A DNA stretch of 64,000 nucleotides from Leptobrachium leishanense (Eukaryota > Chordata > Amphibia > Anura > Megophryidae), in NCBI GenBank assembly GCA_009667805.1, contig CM019069.1, positions 94,337,204-94,401,203 on the forward strand, in the 5' to 3' direction. A program made the position numbers and the translations under genes. Of the stretch, positions 35,317 to 47,032 are shown one piece after another. Each line of letters begins with the position of its first letter. Within the stretch, counting starts at the first letter, position 1. The notes under the pieces were generated by a model. The model had not been told where the DNA came from. It was given only the letters and a program-made list of their open reading frames with translations, and ran no database searches.

Positions 35317-35630
35317 GAGTATAGCAGTCTGTAGTGATACCTTTTTATTGGACTAACGTTACATTTAAAGTACAAGCTTTCGAGAGGATTCCTCCCTTCC
35401 TCAGGTATAGAAGCTAACTGATCAAATAATAGAATAAAACATAGGGACAGACAAGCTTCGAGAGGATTCCTCCCTTCCTCAGGTATTCTGATCAGTTAGC
35501 TTCTATACCTGAGGAAGGGAGGAATCCTCTCGAAAGCTTGTACTTTAAATGTAACGTTAGTCCAATAAAAAAGGTATCACTACAGACTGCTATACTCGTG
35601 ATTTTGGCATCTGGACTAACACGGCCGACC
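35316..35630. repeat. Foldback of a retroelement 3' tail, copy 3
   Basis: AGTATAGCAGTCTGTAGTGA..TTATTGGACTAACGTTACAT at the left faces its complement at 35545-35600. The central part repeats AAGCTTCGAGAGGATTCCTC twice. The right side continues with GATTTTGGCATCTGGACTAA, which the left side lacks. Same family as foldback copy 1. Confidence 0.75.
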
Positions 35631-35899
35631 TAATATATATATATAACAAAATAAAGCAATATTGGAGCTAAAATAAAATATATGTATCCCTTTTAAGAAC
35701 AAGCAAAACACTATTCCACTTTTTTTTTTTTTTTTTTTTCTCCCTCGCTGGGAAAATAACACATTCACCTGTCTCCAACAGTGCCACCACAGAGGGTGAC
35801 TCTGTCAGAGGGGGGGTGACACCAAGTGAAATTACTCCCTGCAGCCATTTGGTAATGATAGTCTGACGTAATGCATATGTTCTTACCCTAGATTACATG

Positions 35900-36561
35900 T
35901 GTGACGGAACCCACATTGGACTTGGGGTGCAAGAGCATGGAGGTGCATTTGGGAGGTGCAGGACGGTGAGTCCTGGAGAGACGGATGCATTACATTATTC
36001 CCCAAATTGCCCCAATGTCCAAGTCGCCCTGTACTTATGATGGTGCAGGGTGTATGTGTTTGTGTATGTCTGAACATTATTAATATTGTTATTTTCTGTG
36101 ATTATAGTTTACTGTACAGATATTATTATCATTACTGTGTCACTGCAGCCTGTTGTCCCCCCCCCCCCCTTCCGTCATAGAATGTGTTTTAGAAATGTTA
36201 CCTAAGAGTTTGGTTTGCTCCGTAAACCTGTCAGAGATGTGTCTGTCTTTATTGTGTTTGTGTATAGATATAAGGGTTGCCTATTGATCCTGTAAATGGG
36301 TTAAATGTTTACATTTCTCAGTCTGAACCTCCTACCCCATGACTGTTATTGGTCATGTATCTTTGTTTATTCTTGAAGGGGGAATTGTCCTTAAACAGTA
36401 TATACGTGTGTGGCTTTTAATAAACAGTTCCTGATTTTGTACTCCACTAGCAGAGCCTCGCCTCGTTATTCGGTGCAGGGTGGTGTTGGGGTGCAGAGAG
36501 CTGCGATCAGACACGTCGGGTCCCGGGTGGATTTGGGGGCCCGGCCCTGGTATACGTGACA
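35900..36561 (+). mobile_element. Solo LTR, 662 bp
   Basis: Starts TGTGACGGAACC and ends CGTGACA, with a perfect 5-bp duplication acatg (35895-35899, 36562-36566). A TTTTAATAAACAG polyadenylation signal near 36418 sets plus orientation and is followed by a GC-rich R/U5-like tail. Related in layout to the LTR at 53922. Confidence 0.85.
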
Positions 36562-36896
36562 ACATGCATCTCTAAATCACAAAATACACTACATGTTCTA
36601 ATCATAGGATAATCCAAAGAAATAATATATAGAATATTCCTCTGCACGCTTCCTATACTTAAAATTGGGAAAATAGCTCTAATATTATTAGAAATACATG
36701 CAATAACATGAAGCAAATATGTAAAATATAAAAAAGGTAAGACCTCCTATTTAATGACTAGTCAGACTTACTGTTAAGCCGTTACTGTTAACCTTTCTCC
36801 ATGTTAAAGATAGGAGACTTTCAGCGCTGTCACTCCCAATAGCCTTGAAATTCTAGTAAAATCTACTAAATGGGGCAGTTAGAAAGATTTCCGGGT
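36562..36896. other. AT-rich spacer between two solo LTRs
   Basis: No ORF or repeat boundary found. Confidence 0.45.
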
Positions 36897-38698
36897 TGTC
36901 GGATATAATCTCTGCACGTGAATACAACACGTTTATATATATATTGGATTTATCAGCCAAGCCTCCAATATGTCTATATTGGACTTACTGGACCTACCTC
37001 GGCAGTCGCCTCCAATATATCAGGGATTATTATTTCGTAAGAAACTTATACGAGACACAAATATCAATCGTCTATATCTCTTAGAAATTATCCTGAATTC
37101 TTTTATTGTCTGTGTTTTGCTTTAAAAAATACAATAATCAATAATCGGATAAAAATATATATATATTTATTACGTATACAAAAGAATTTAAAATCTCATA
37201 TCATAAACAAAAATTTATAACCACAATCCAACAGCATATAAAAACTAGCTTCACAATATATGTATCTCCGGTTAGTAACTGCATATATGATTAATATCAT
37301 TTACCTTATCAGTTAGTAACTAATACACAAATGGTTAATAAACATTTCTGCTTAATACAACATGCATTTCCCAGCAAACAATGTTTAACCAGCCAGCTCT
37401 TATAGATATATATATCTCTCTGCTACATGGATCAACAAAAGATGAGCTACTTTAATAATAAGTAATAAAAACTTATTTAGTGAATCCTCCCCTAATCTCG
37501 AGAATTAAACTTATCTTCTGCTTTTTATTTTGTAGTTATATAATTCCTTGCTTATTAATTTTAATCACAGTAATTTCCAAATTCAATATATATATTGGTA
37601 TCAATCTTGCAACATTTCTTTAGGAATAAATCCTTATATCCACTTCTTCATATTTCTATCTGCAGAATAGAATTACTTAGAATTTGGATTTTAACGGTAT
37701 CCGAGAAGTCTCAGTCTACGTTGCAAAAATCTCTACAAATATATTTTTACATTAATTCCTTATTTCATACATTACCTGTCCAATTTGGATGTTGATGAGT
37801 CTGCCTTGGAATTTTCTATGTGATGCTTTGTTTTGGAATATGTGAAAATTATCGATATTAGATAATCAATGCATGTGAGTTAGAGATTTGGTGAGAATAT
37901 TGATTGCCTCATGTCTTGGGATCTGAGTGCATCGTGGTGTGAGTCTGATGTGAGTCTCTGTCTGTTGGAATCTCTGACTGACTTTACAAAAGAATCTTTG
38001 CCGCCTATTATACCCAATTTGACGTCATGGATAATCAATAATAATATGAATCATTATTTTTACTATCCTCTAGAGGGCAGTATTGCACTTCTTATATTAA
38101 TTCCATTAATTCCACTATTTCTTTTTAATAGTCCTATCTCGGGTCAAAAGGTCAGACTGACTTAACAAAGACCTTCACTTCAGTCTCTAGACACAGTGTC
38201 TGTCATCTGATTTATATTCTCACTCCCTTTTGGTTGCTTAGATCAGCTAAATTCTTTCCTGGTTAACTCACAGAATCTATTCTTTAGTAATTTTTATTAT
38301 TTACCAATTATATACTTTCTACAATATTTTGGAGTATATATTTCATACTGTAATTATAATAAAATATACCTTGATTATAAACATATATTTTGTGAATATA
38401 ATTCTATGTTACAGAATATTTAACTCTTATTCCTATACCCAAAAGAAACAAAATCTCTTTTGTTTTAAAAACTTAGAATACACCAATAAATTTACTTATG
38501 ACACGTCTTAGCATTATCTCCCATTCATTCTAGGTTCCTTCATGTCTGGGACTTCTTAACCCAGGAATGAACTTTGTAAAAAAGAATCTTGTTCATTTCT
38601 AAACCTAGAAAATATTTTGAAAGAAAAACGGTCTTTAAAACAAAATGGCTACAAGCGTCCATTTTAAAATTCTCCTTTTGTGTGTAATATACCCGACA
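36897..38698. mobile_element. Long solo LTR, 1.8 kb, copy 1
   Basis: The ends are TGTCGGATATAATC and TATACCCGACA. A 4-bp duplication, gggt, flanks it (36893-36896, 38699-38702). A second copy is inverted at 59922-62913. It is AT-rich with runs of stops, so not coding. The TG..CA ends and short duplication fit an LTR; the 6-bp palindromic ends (TGTCGG/CCGACA) are unusual. Confidence 0.7.
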
Positions 38699-38711
38699 GG
38701 GTTATTATGCA

Positions 38712-40170
38712 GAGGCATAACTAGACACCTTTGGGACAGGGTGCAAGCAGTGGTGTATTTAGGTTTTGTGCTGCCCTAGGCCTGACTAAACTCGTGCACC
38801 CCCTAATTTAAATTTGACGCAACCCTTCCTGTCAAGGGCACACCTCTTCCTGGTTAATCCCCACCCTTCCTCTTTAAGCTCCACCTTTTCCTCTTAGAAC
38901 TCCGCCTTTTCCTCTTAGAGTTCCGCCTTTTCCTCTCTTTATATTAAAAGTGGATACCAAGTGCCTACTTGTATATTTTGTATACCATTTCAAATGTAAC
39001 TATTGAGATAAAGAAAATTATGAAATGTTTAAATTCAAGTATTTTTACAAAGAACAGCCCCGCATGTCAAGTAAACTGGATCACAGCCACTCTAATTGGT
39101 TGAACAATAAAATCCACAGAAACGTGCACTGCATATGAGCGTATCACAGAGCTGCACAGCAATAAAACTCACAGTAATGGGCACTGTGTATGAGCATATC
39201 ACAGAACTGCACAGCAATAAAACTCACAGTAATATGCAGTGTGTATCACAGAATCCACAGCAATAAAACTCCCAGCAATGCAATGTTTGTGTGTCAGCGT
39301 ATCAGAATCCACAGCAATAAAACTCCCAGCAATGCAATGTGCGTTGTGTATGAGTGCATCAGAATTCACAGCAATAAAACTCCCAGCAAACCGAGTGTAT
39401 ATGAGCACACAGCAATTATGCTGTGGAGCCATCTTGTCAGCAGTGGGGTGCCGCTGCCAGAGGGTGCACTGTAGCTTTGATTCCCTTCCCTGTGGGTGTT
39501 CAGTCCAGAATAGAGTCTGTGTTAACGAAAGGGCGGGCAGCTGCGCGCGTGCGTTTCACGTGGTTCAGCCAGTTATGTGGTACAGAGACTCAGAGAAATG
39601 GCAGTGAAATGCCCTGATGTTCGGTGGTTTCAATCAGCAGGTTTATTCAGGCGAACCCCATAGGTTTCAATGTTAAAAATATTCCGGTTTTTATGCAATA
39701 TCTAATAAATCATTTATTATTTTAATCTGCAGTAAAAAGTCTTTACTTATTGATTTTTTTTTATTTTTTTTTTAGTACCTTTTAGTCATTTTTCAGATTT
39801 TTTTGGGCAAAATTTCCCCCCTTTTTTTTAATAGCAGTTTTTCTTTTTTCTGTAACAGAACTTTTTATTATCAATCATAGGATCTTATATGTAAATTCCA
39901 GCCATTTTCGTTCAGTAGTTCTTTTGAAAACAGCAGGCCACGGGTTTGAGGTGGCAGCATTCAGCGGCCGACTCCATGCACTTTGTGGACCCTCCGGTGA
40001 GTTCACTGCAGGGTGAAGAAATTTTATTCTCCTATGTGCAGGGAACTACAGAACACCAAAAAGTTGGCGTCATTTCGGTGCTCTGTGAGTAACCCATTTA
40101 GTGGTGAGGTTTTTTGCTGCCCCCTGGAAAGTGAAAGCCTAGGCCTTGCCTACCCAGGACATACTTGTAC
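38712..40170 (+). mobile_element. hAT-like element(s) with minisatellite
   Basis: Two hAT-style starts in tandem: CAGAGGCATAACTAGACACC at 38712 and CAGTGGTGTATTTAGG at 38745. The body (38880-40166) is present in inverse at 54650-56625. It contains the TTATTGCTGTGG minisatellite and a TTCAATGTTAAAAATATT block. No 3' terminus with a matching 8-bp duplication was found, so the right boundary is approximate. Confidence 0.55.
39105..39420. repeat. Minisatellite, units of about 55-60 bp
   Basis: Five or six units of CACAGCAATAAAACTCCCAG plus CAATGTGTATGAGCATATCA-like spacer. Same motif (inverse) at 56085-56400 and 33087-33460. Confidence 0.85.
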
Positions 40171-40173
40171 ATA

Positions 40174-40201
40174 CAGTGTATGTATGTATGTATGTATGTA
40201 G
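40174..40201. repeat. (GTAT)n microsatellite
   Basis: Six or seven GTAT units. Confidence 0.95.
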
Positions 40202-40225
40202 GTACCGCTATCCTCTTAAATAAAT

Positions 40226-41040
40226 CTCTCCCGTTTATAGTCCTTGACGAAGCTAATGACATCCATGGTATTAACATCCATTGGTCTCTATTGTATTAAT
40301 GTCGATTCTAGGAGAAACTTATTTATTATTGAACGTATATACACCTTACCCTCCTCACTTACAATTTTTTTCCGATCTCTACTCGACTCTCCTCCAGTAT
40401 ACTTTTACACATTGCATAATAGGTGGGGACTTTAATGCGGTTTTGGACTCTGTCTTAGACCGTTGTCATGTAGGCTCCCGTCCGGCGCCCTCACGTGCTT
40501 CTGCTGGCCCCATTTTTTTAAAAGACCACTTGGCCTTGTTTGGCGCTATGTCAATCCTGAAGGTAGAGACTACTCATTCTACTCTCACCCTCATGATTCC
40601 TTTTCTCAAATAGACCTGTTCCTGCTGTCCTCGACCTTTTACCACTCCACAGTTGACGCCACGATAGAAATGATACACATTTCCGACCATGCACCTTTCA
40701 CGGTGGATTTACAGCTTAAAACTCCCCTCCTGCGCTACCGGAATTGGCGCTTTCCCACTGCTCTCCTTCACTCTGATTTTCGAGCACACTTAGAACTTAG
40801 CTGGAACAACTACCTAGATGATAACTTGGAACATGTGGATGATGTTAACTTGTTTTGGGAGGCGGCTAAACCGGTCATGAGGGGTTGCATAATTGAATAT
40901 ATGTTCCGTAAATGTAAAGAGGTTAACAAAAGACTGATGTAGGCGCATTCCTCCCTAGTTAATTATAGATCTCATGTCGCTCACCCTACCCCTATTACGT
41001 CAGAACAGTATAAGACGGACAAACGCTGCTATGCAACTGT
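40226..41040 (+). pseudogene. L1/Tx1-type LINE, endonuclease region
   Basis: In shifting frames it encodes the APE endonuclease of an L1/Tx1-group LINE. IGGDFNAVLDSVLDR at about 40420-40465 is the conserved GDFN block, SFSQIDLFLLS at about 40604-40637 is the S-x-x-D block, and ISDHAPF at about 40679-40699 is the catalytic SDH block. The linker toward RT follows (WEAAKPVMRG). The enzyme nicks the target DNA for reverse transcription. One frameshift lies near 40540, and the copy is cut at 41041 by repeat R. RT is absent. Confidence 0.8.
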
Positions 41041-41041
41041 T

Positions 41042-41610
41042 TTCGTGGCAAACTTGCCATTGGGCCAGGCTGAAGACAATGGTGTTTGATAGAGGGCATC
41101 CACCTCCTATATAAATCCATGTTGAATTCAGTGGCCCAATGGCAATTAACCCTTTGAAATCATCAGTTACTTATTCAAAATAGTAAAAATCAGCACCGTT
41201 GGCACTGTTTTCGTGGCAAACTTGCCATTGGGCCAGGCTGAAGACAATGGTGTTTGATAGAGGACATCCACCTCTATATAAATCCATGTTGAATTCAGTG
41301 GCCCAATGTCAATTAACCCTTTGAAATCATCAGTTACTTATTCAAAATAGTAAAAATCAGCACCCTTGGCACCGTTGGCACTGATTTTTCTGCCCAAATT
41401 GCAGTTGGGCCAGGCTAAATTTGACATTGCTTCGTAGAGGGCATCCACCTCTATATGAATCCATGTTAAAATCATTGACACAATGGCAATTTACCATCTA
41501 AAATCAGGTTTTTATTGAAATTTTACATACTTAGAATTCAACCAAATCAGAAACCAACTTCCACGAATAAGTAACTGGCCGAATAAGAAACTAACTTCAG
41601 CCTCGTGTGT
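41042..41610 (-). repeat. Private repeat R, minus copy with internal duplication
   Basis: Inverse of 20960-21330. The segment CTGTTTTCGTGGCAAACTTG to the end of the AATCAGCAC block occurs twice in tandem (41041-41203 and 41204-41365, about 163 bp each). Confidence 0.8.
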
Positions 41611-44600
41611 GTTTTAGTATTTTGTCATCAAAAGAACATTGTTTTTGTACAAACATTTGAGCAAGGAATGGTTATCACATGCCATATGTGACTACTGATG
41701 TCTCTGTGGTACAGAGCTAAAGCATTGTCATAACATCAAAGCATTTATTTTAAAAAATAATGATTGAATTGAACCTAGGGGTGCATTATTTAATAATCTT
41801 GCCCAGTGTGATAGTTTTCCTGTTCTACATGCATAAGCTAAATTAGACTTTTTGTCCTTTAGGGATAATGTCATCACTAATTAGAGATTTCAACAAGATT
41901 CTCTTTATGAGCCAGAGAACTTATTCCCATGTAAATACCAAAGTATTAAGGGGATATGTAAGACTGTAATATAGTGAATATAATTACAATTACAAAGATA
42001 CTGATATATTCTGTATTACTTCCCAAAGAGTTGTAAATTAGAACAGCTAACGTTTTACATGTTTTAGGTCTACAAAAATGGAAAGAATCAAATCAAATAT
42101 TGCTGACATTTTATTGTGCATATATCATTTTAGAAACCTGTAGTTCTTTGCCTAACATGAAAGATAGATATATCTATATTTTATTTGTATTCTGTATTCA
42201 ACTCCCTCCTGAGTTCACGCTGCTCCTCAGTAGCTGTCAAGCTACTTTCTGTAGCTGGTGAGTCTTTGCTTTAGATTGCAAAGAAACAAAAAGATAAAAC
42301 ATCATCCCAATTTTTATCAAAAAGATTTTTCGCTTGCTCTGATATTTTTTTGACTTTTTTTTTTTCTTCAAATCACTACTAAAACTATAAAGCAGACCTC
42401 AGCCTGTGATAAACAACCTTTTATTTCTAAGCTAAACACGTGCTTTCTTTTTCACTTTCCCTCTATGAAATTCGTATTTAAAGCAAAATAAAATTCTCTA
42501 TATTTCTACTACTCAAACATCAGATGGTCAAATTGACCTTGCTGTGAAAATACACAGAAACTCTACTAAGTGCATAAAAACAGTACACCCGATTGAACTT
42601 TATCCTCGAGCCAATTAACTCCCAAAGCAGTTCATTACACCGAACACCTTTTTCATGGTCTTGAAAAATTCTTGTTGTTATACGCACATAATACAGATTT
42701 ACCACCAACAGGCACTGACACTGATATATATAGTTAGTGTTATTCACGGGAGCTATGTTCAATAAAAAGTGTAAAAATATTAGCCGCATGGGGCTGCATT
42801 AATCACACGGATATGTTTCAAGTGTAGCAATTACATGTGTTTGTATTATATATTTGGTTGTATATAATTATATTGGAGCTTAGTATGGTATATTCTCTGA
42901 AAAAAGTGTTTTTCTACTCCAATGAGAAAAATAAATTTCATACAAATCTTTTAGTGAATATGTAGCAATGAATCAGGTTAATGGAGGAAACATTCAGTAG
43001 CATACAAAGTAGTCTCCAGTTTAGAGTCAGGCGCAATGAATACAAGGATTTATACATTTCCACAGGCAAAAAGAACATGGACTCCCTTCACTATACACTG
43101 AATGATGCGTTAAGCCTGTAGGGGGAAAATTATTATAAGAATCCTCTAGGCTATTATTATCATGCTGCGGTATCCCATGGTATACCTCTGGCTGGAAGAC
43201 AGGTAGCAACAGTGCTATACATCTGATGATCATTACGTAAATGACTAGAGTACAGACAGCCAATCAGATGTCTCTCAATGCAACAGCATCAAGAGGCACT
43301 GGAGGGTTTATCAAGTTGGATGAACCCAAACTGATCCAAAAGATGGAACACAGTTTAGCAGGAGCTGACTGACCACCTTCAGGGTGGAGAGAAGATATCT
43401 GCTTCAAAGGGCTGGCACAGTCACCTGGGACAACTGGCTAAGGAAGGGGGGGTACTCAACACACAACGACTAGTTAATTTAGCTAATGTGGTCATTGTCA
43501 TTTGATAATGTCCATTCTGTAGAGAAAAACGTGAACGTTTTATTAGTGAATCTGTTACAAATCTTGGTACCTTCAGGTGTTGTGCCAGTAGATGTGAAAC
43601 AAGCAGCATCTTTAAGGCTGGGGAATACTTTACTAGCATTCACTCTAGAGAGACTTAAAGTATCAACCAGTATATTAATTGTACAAGTTCCTGTGATGAT
43701 TATTTGTTGAACTGTAGGTCCAGTGAGATTGAATATGTTGTTGACCTACAGACCTCTTAACTCGTTTTTGGTAGTGAAAGGGTTATCTCAAATTTGCAAA
43801 GTAATGCATTGAAAAGCAATACTTAGCATATATAACCCCATTTGCTTACCTTTTAATAATAAAATATTACTGTGCCATGTGGAGAAATAAAATTAAATGT
43901 GAGATCTCCCTTGGAATCCCTTCTGTAACCCTATATTACTGTAAAGGAGTAGCCCCCACCCTTACATCTAGGGTGGAAGCCAGTCAGCAGCTGGACCTAG
44001 AGGGAGCAGAGCCCTTACTGAACTGTTCAAATGCGGGTCACCAGTCCACAGTGGATGTTGACTGGAGCTATAGGATGAGTAGAAGCTGGACCTGACACCT
44101 GATGCATCTGAAATACAAGAAGCGCAAGGTATATACCCCTCTCTGCCCCTGTATCTCCCCCTGTGTCTGTGTGTCTCTGGCTCTCTCCCTCTATATCTCC
44201 CCGTGTCTCTCTTCATGTCTTGATCTCCCAAGACCAAGATACTTTTATAGAAATAGAAGTATATTTTACATCTCCTTTTGTTTACATTTTTTTGCATAAC
44301 TTCATAGCTTGTTGAGTTTGTTTATTAACACTGATTCAGTGTAAAACTATGGTTTTCTTGTTGTTATAAGGCACCCATCTGCCTTTTTTCCTATTTATTG
44401 TAAATTTGGTTTACACTTCTGGGTTGTCTGTCATGGTGTATTATGAACAATGCTTTAGATAGCACATTCATGTTTAAATCCTTATATACAGATATATGAA
44501 GCCCTTCGTCACCTGGAGTCCCCATCATCTTAACATTTCTCTAACCAACACTGGGGAATATCATAAGTGAGTTTCATGAATGTTTGGGTGACAAGATTCT

Positions 44601-44911
44601 AAAGAGCACTTTACTAAAGAAAAAAGACACATGTTATGCATGAGGAACTATAACACTTTTTTTTATTAAACCCCTATAGATGGAGATTTCTCTTTGGCTG
44701 AAATAAATATTTAACAAGGAATTCTATTGGATAGCATTCCAATCTAAAATACTTTTGGGTCTAGAGAGCACATTTAGATCCATAGCATGAAAAGATCTCC
44801 TGGATCCCAGCCACTGAGGGATGGTAAGCATAATTCCCCACCCCTAGTGAATGAGAAAGATCTCATTATTATCATCATACTCCTAGACAATAGACTTCAC
44901 AATAGTATGTA
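41611..44911. other. 3.3 kb with nothing recognised
   Basis: I checked both strands. There is a T-rich patch at 42355-42370, CT-rich sequence at 44130-44230, and short ORFs (for example 43027-43263 and 43421-43639, both minus) without recognisable motifs or splice context. A TTGGTAGTGAAAGGGTTA phrase at 43770 resembles one at 5700 and may be an old repeat end. This is the longest unassigned stretch in the window. Confidence 0.4.
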
Positions 44912-45531
44912 AGATGAGACAGTGGCTGAAAAAGCCAGTAAAGTGCCGTTGTGTATGAAATGGGGCATTCGTTCTTATGAGGAAAAAATAATTTTACCTC
45001 TTTACAAAGCAATGGTAAGACTCCGTCTTTAAAATGCGGTGCAGTTTTGCATTGCATAGTATTATGGAATTGGCAAACGGGTAAAGGCGAGCTACAAAGT
45101 TAGTAAAAGGTAGAGATGTGCAATAGTTTCGGTATTCGGAACGAAATAATATTATTTCGTATTTCGGAAGTACTTCCGAATAACAAATCGCTTTATATAC
45201 CGTTTCGAATAACGAATTTATTTGGTTTTACACTATCATCATAAAAGAAAAATTTTAATAATTGGGTTTTTTTTGTGTTCCGAAATTCGAATCGATATCC
45301 ACTATCGAATTGATCTTAAATTAAAACGCATACAGTACAAGTAATACAGTCAGCAAACCACTTTATGAAACAATTTAATTTTGTTTCACAAGCACCTGTC
45401 CCTGTTAAATACTAAATCTATGAGACAGCTTAATAGTTAACCCTAGATTGTCTGTTAACAGCAAAATTTGATTAATTGGGGTTTTATTTAGTGATTCGAA
45501 TTGATAAACTATCAAATTGATATTAACTTAC

Positions 45532-46015
45532 TGTTGTGGAAATTTTATTGTGTGGACATTATAGTCTAGGATGTGTGTGTTTTTATAAGTTGTCATCTGT
45601 CTCCCTGTGTTGGATTTGAATGTGGTTTTAAATCCAAGCCAGCAGCGTACATTATACTGTAGGGATAAGGTGTGTACAGGGGGCCAGTCCGTCATTCTAG
45701 TCCACACCTCTGTCCTTTTGATATGTAAATGTATTTACTGGACAAACTTGTTTTTCTGTTGTATAGTCAGTGGCCACTGGGCGTTGTCCGATTTGTGTAA
45801 TAAATGAATCTGACCAGAAGCCAGGAGCTGACTTGGGCCTGAGGGCACTTGGCTCACTTGGTCAGATGGACTCTAGCTAGAAGCAGCGTGTGTGTCTGTG
45901 TCTCTTTTTACTGCGCGGGTTCAGGTACGTATGCCATGGATAGCAGAGAGCTGCTTGTAAGTGCAGCGGATCAAACTACATTAGGGAATTGATAGTAGAT
46001 TAATTTCTAAAAAAC
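45532..46015 (+). repeat. 5' LTR of the retrovirus-like element
   Basis: Starts TGTTGTGGAAATTTTATTGT. It contains GTAATAAATGAATC near 45797 as a likely polyadenylation signal. It ends near AAAAAAC at 46015, not a standard CA. The sequence just after it (ATGGCGAGTCAGC) is the likely primer-binding region; I could not assign the tRNA. Confidence 0.85.
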
Positions 46016-47032
46016 ATATGGCGAGTCAGCTAAACAAGGAACCAACAGATTTTTCCTCTACACAGAAGAAAAAAGGAGAGAGAGTAAAGTGTAATTGTCT
46101 CCTGCGTTGAGGAAATGTCTGCTTGATAAAAAGATTTTGCTCGTTTTGTGTAAGAATGAGATAAGTAATTTTCTGGTGTAGTTTTTGGTGGATCTGAGCT
46201 GATTGTACAGAGACTGTATGGTGAGATTGTGACGTGTGTGCTGACCAGTACAGGATATCGTTTTTGTTGTAACTTCTATTTGTGTAACTTTTATGTTTGT
46301 AAGAGGTGATTTTGGTTTGTAGAGGCAGAATTTTGTTTTAATGTTTGTACAGGAGAAACGGCATTTAGAGGATTTTTTATACTGTTAGCCTTTAAATCAG
46401 AGGAGGTTTTTACTCTGGTTTCGGGGGTGGGGCACAGGGAATAGAGAAACGGTTTTGTTTAATTTGGTTTCTCTATTGCTGTATTTTGGAGACACCATCT
46501 TGGTCTTCCTTTGTGTGAAAAAACCATGCGGCCTGGCAGCCATCTTACCTTTGTGTGAAAAATGTGCTTTGGCAGCCATCTTGGTTAGTTTGGTGCTGCA
46601 GGTTTTTTTAACAAGGAATTCAGTTTTAGATGGAGCTGATTCACTTTTAGTTTTGGTGTCTATGGAAAGCGATTAGTTTGTTTTTGCCTCAAATGTTAGT
46701 TTTTGTCCTGAAGTTATTTTTGTCTCTTTTTGTAACTTTTCTATGTACGGCTTTATTTTGTTTTGAGTGTTCGGTTATGTTATAGCCCAGTGACCAGCCT
46801 GATAGGGGAATCATTGTGTGATTGTTAATGATTCTGCTTAATGTTTGTATATCTGTGGCTGTTACACTGAATTGTATCTCTCAGGGTAATTGATTGGTAT
46901 AGTGAATACGGGTATTACAGTGTAGGAGGGTGGTGCTTTGTAGTTCTGTGCCAAAAGTATTGGGACAACTCATTGAGATTGATAGCTGTGTCTTTTTCGT
47001 AGTAACCACTGTAGTGTTTGTATTCCTGTACA

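Noticed and set aside
39190..39607. ORFs of 94 and 122 codons
   Set aside because: They translate the TTATTGCTGTGG minisatellite; similar ORFs arise at 55766-56278 for the same reason.
43421..43710. Overlapping ORFs on both strands (72 and 74 codons)
   Set aside because: No motif, no splice context, and both strands open for similar lengths, as expected by chance.
47018..47032. Start of the zinc-knuckle ORF at 47018
   Set aside because: That codon is TTG; the first ATG in frame is at 47033 and is used instead.
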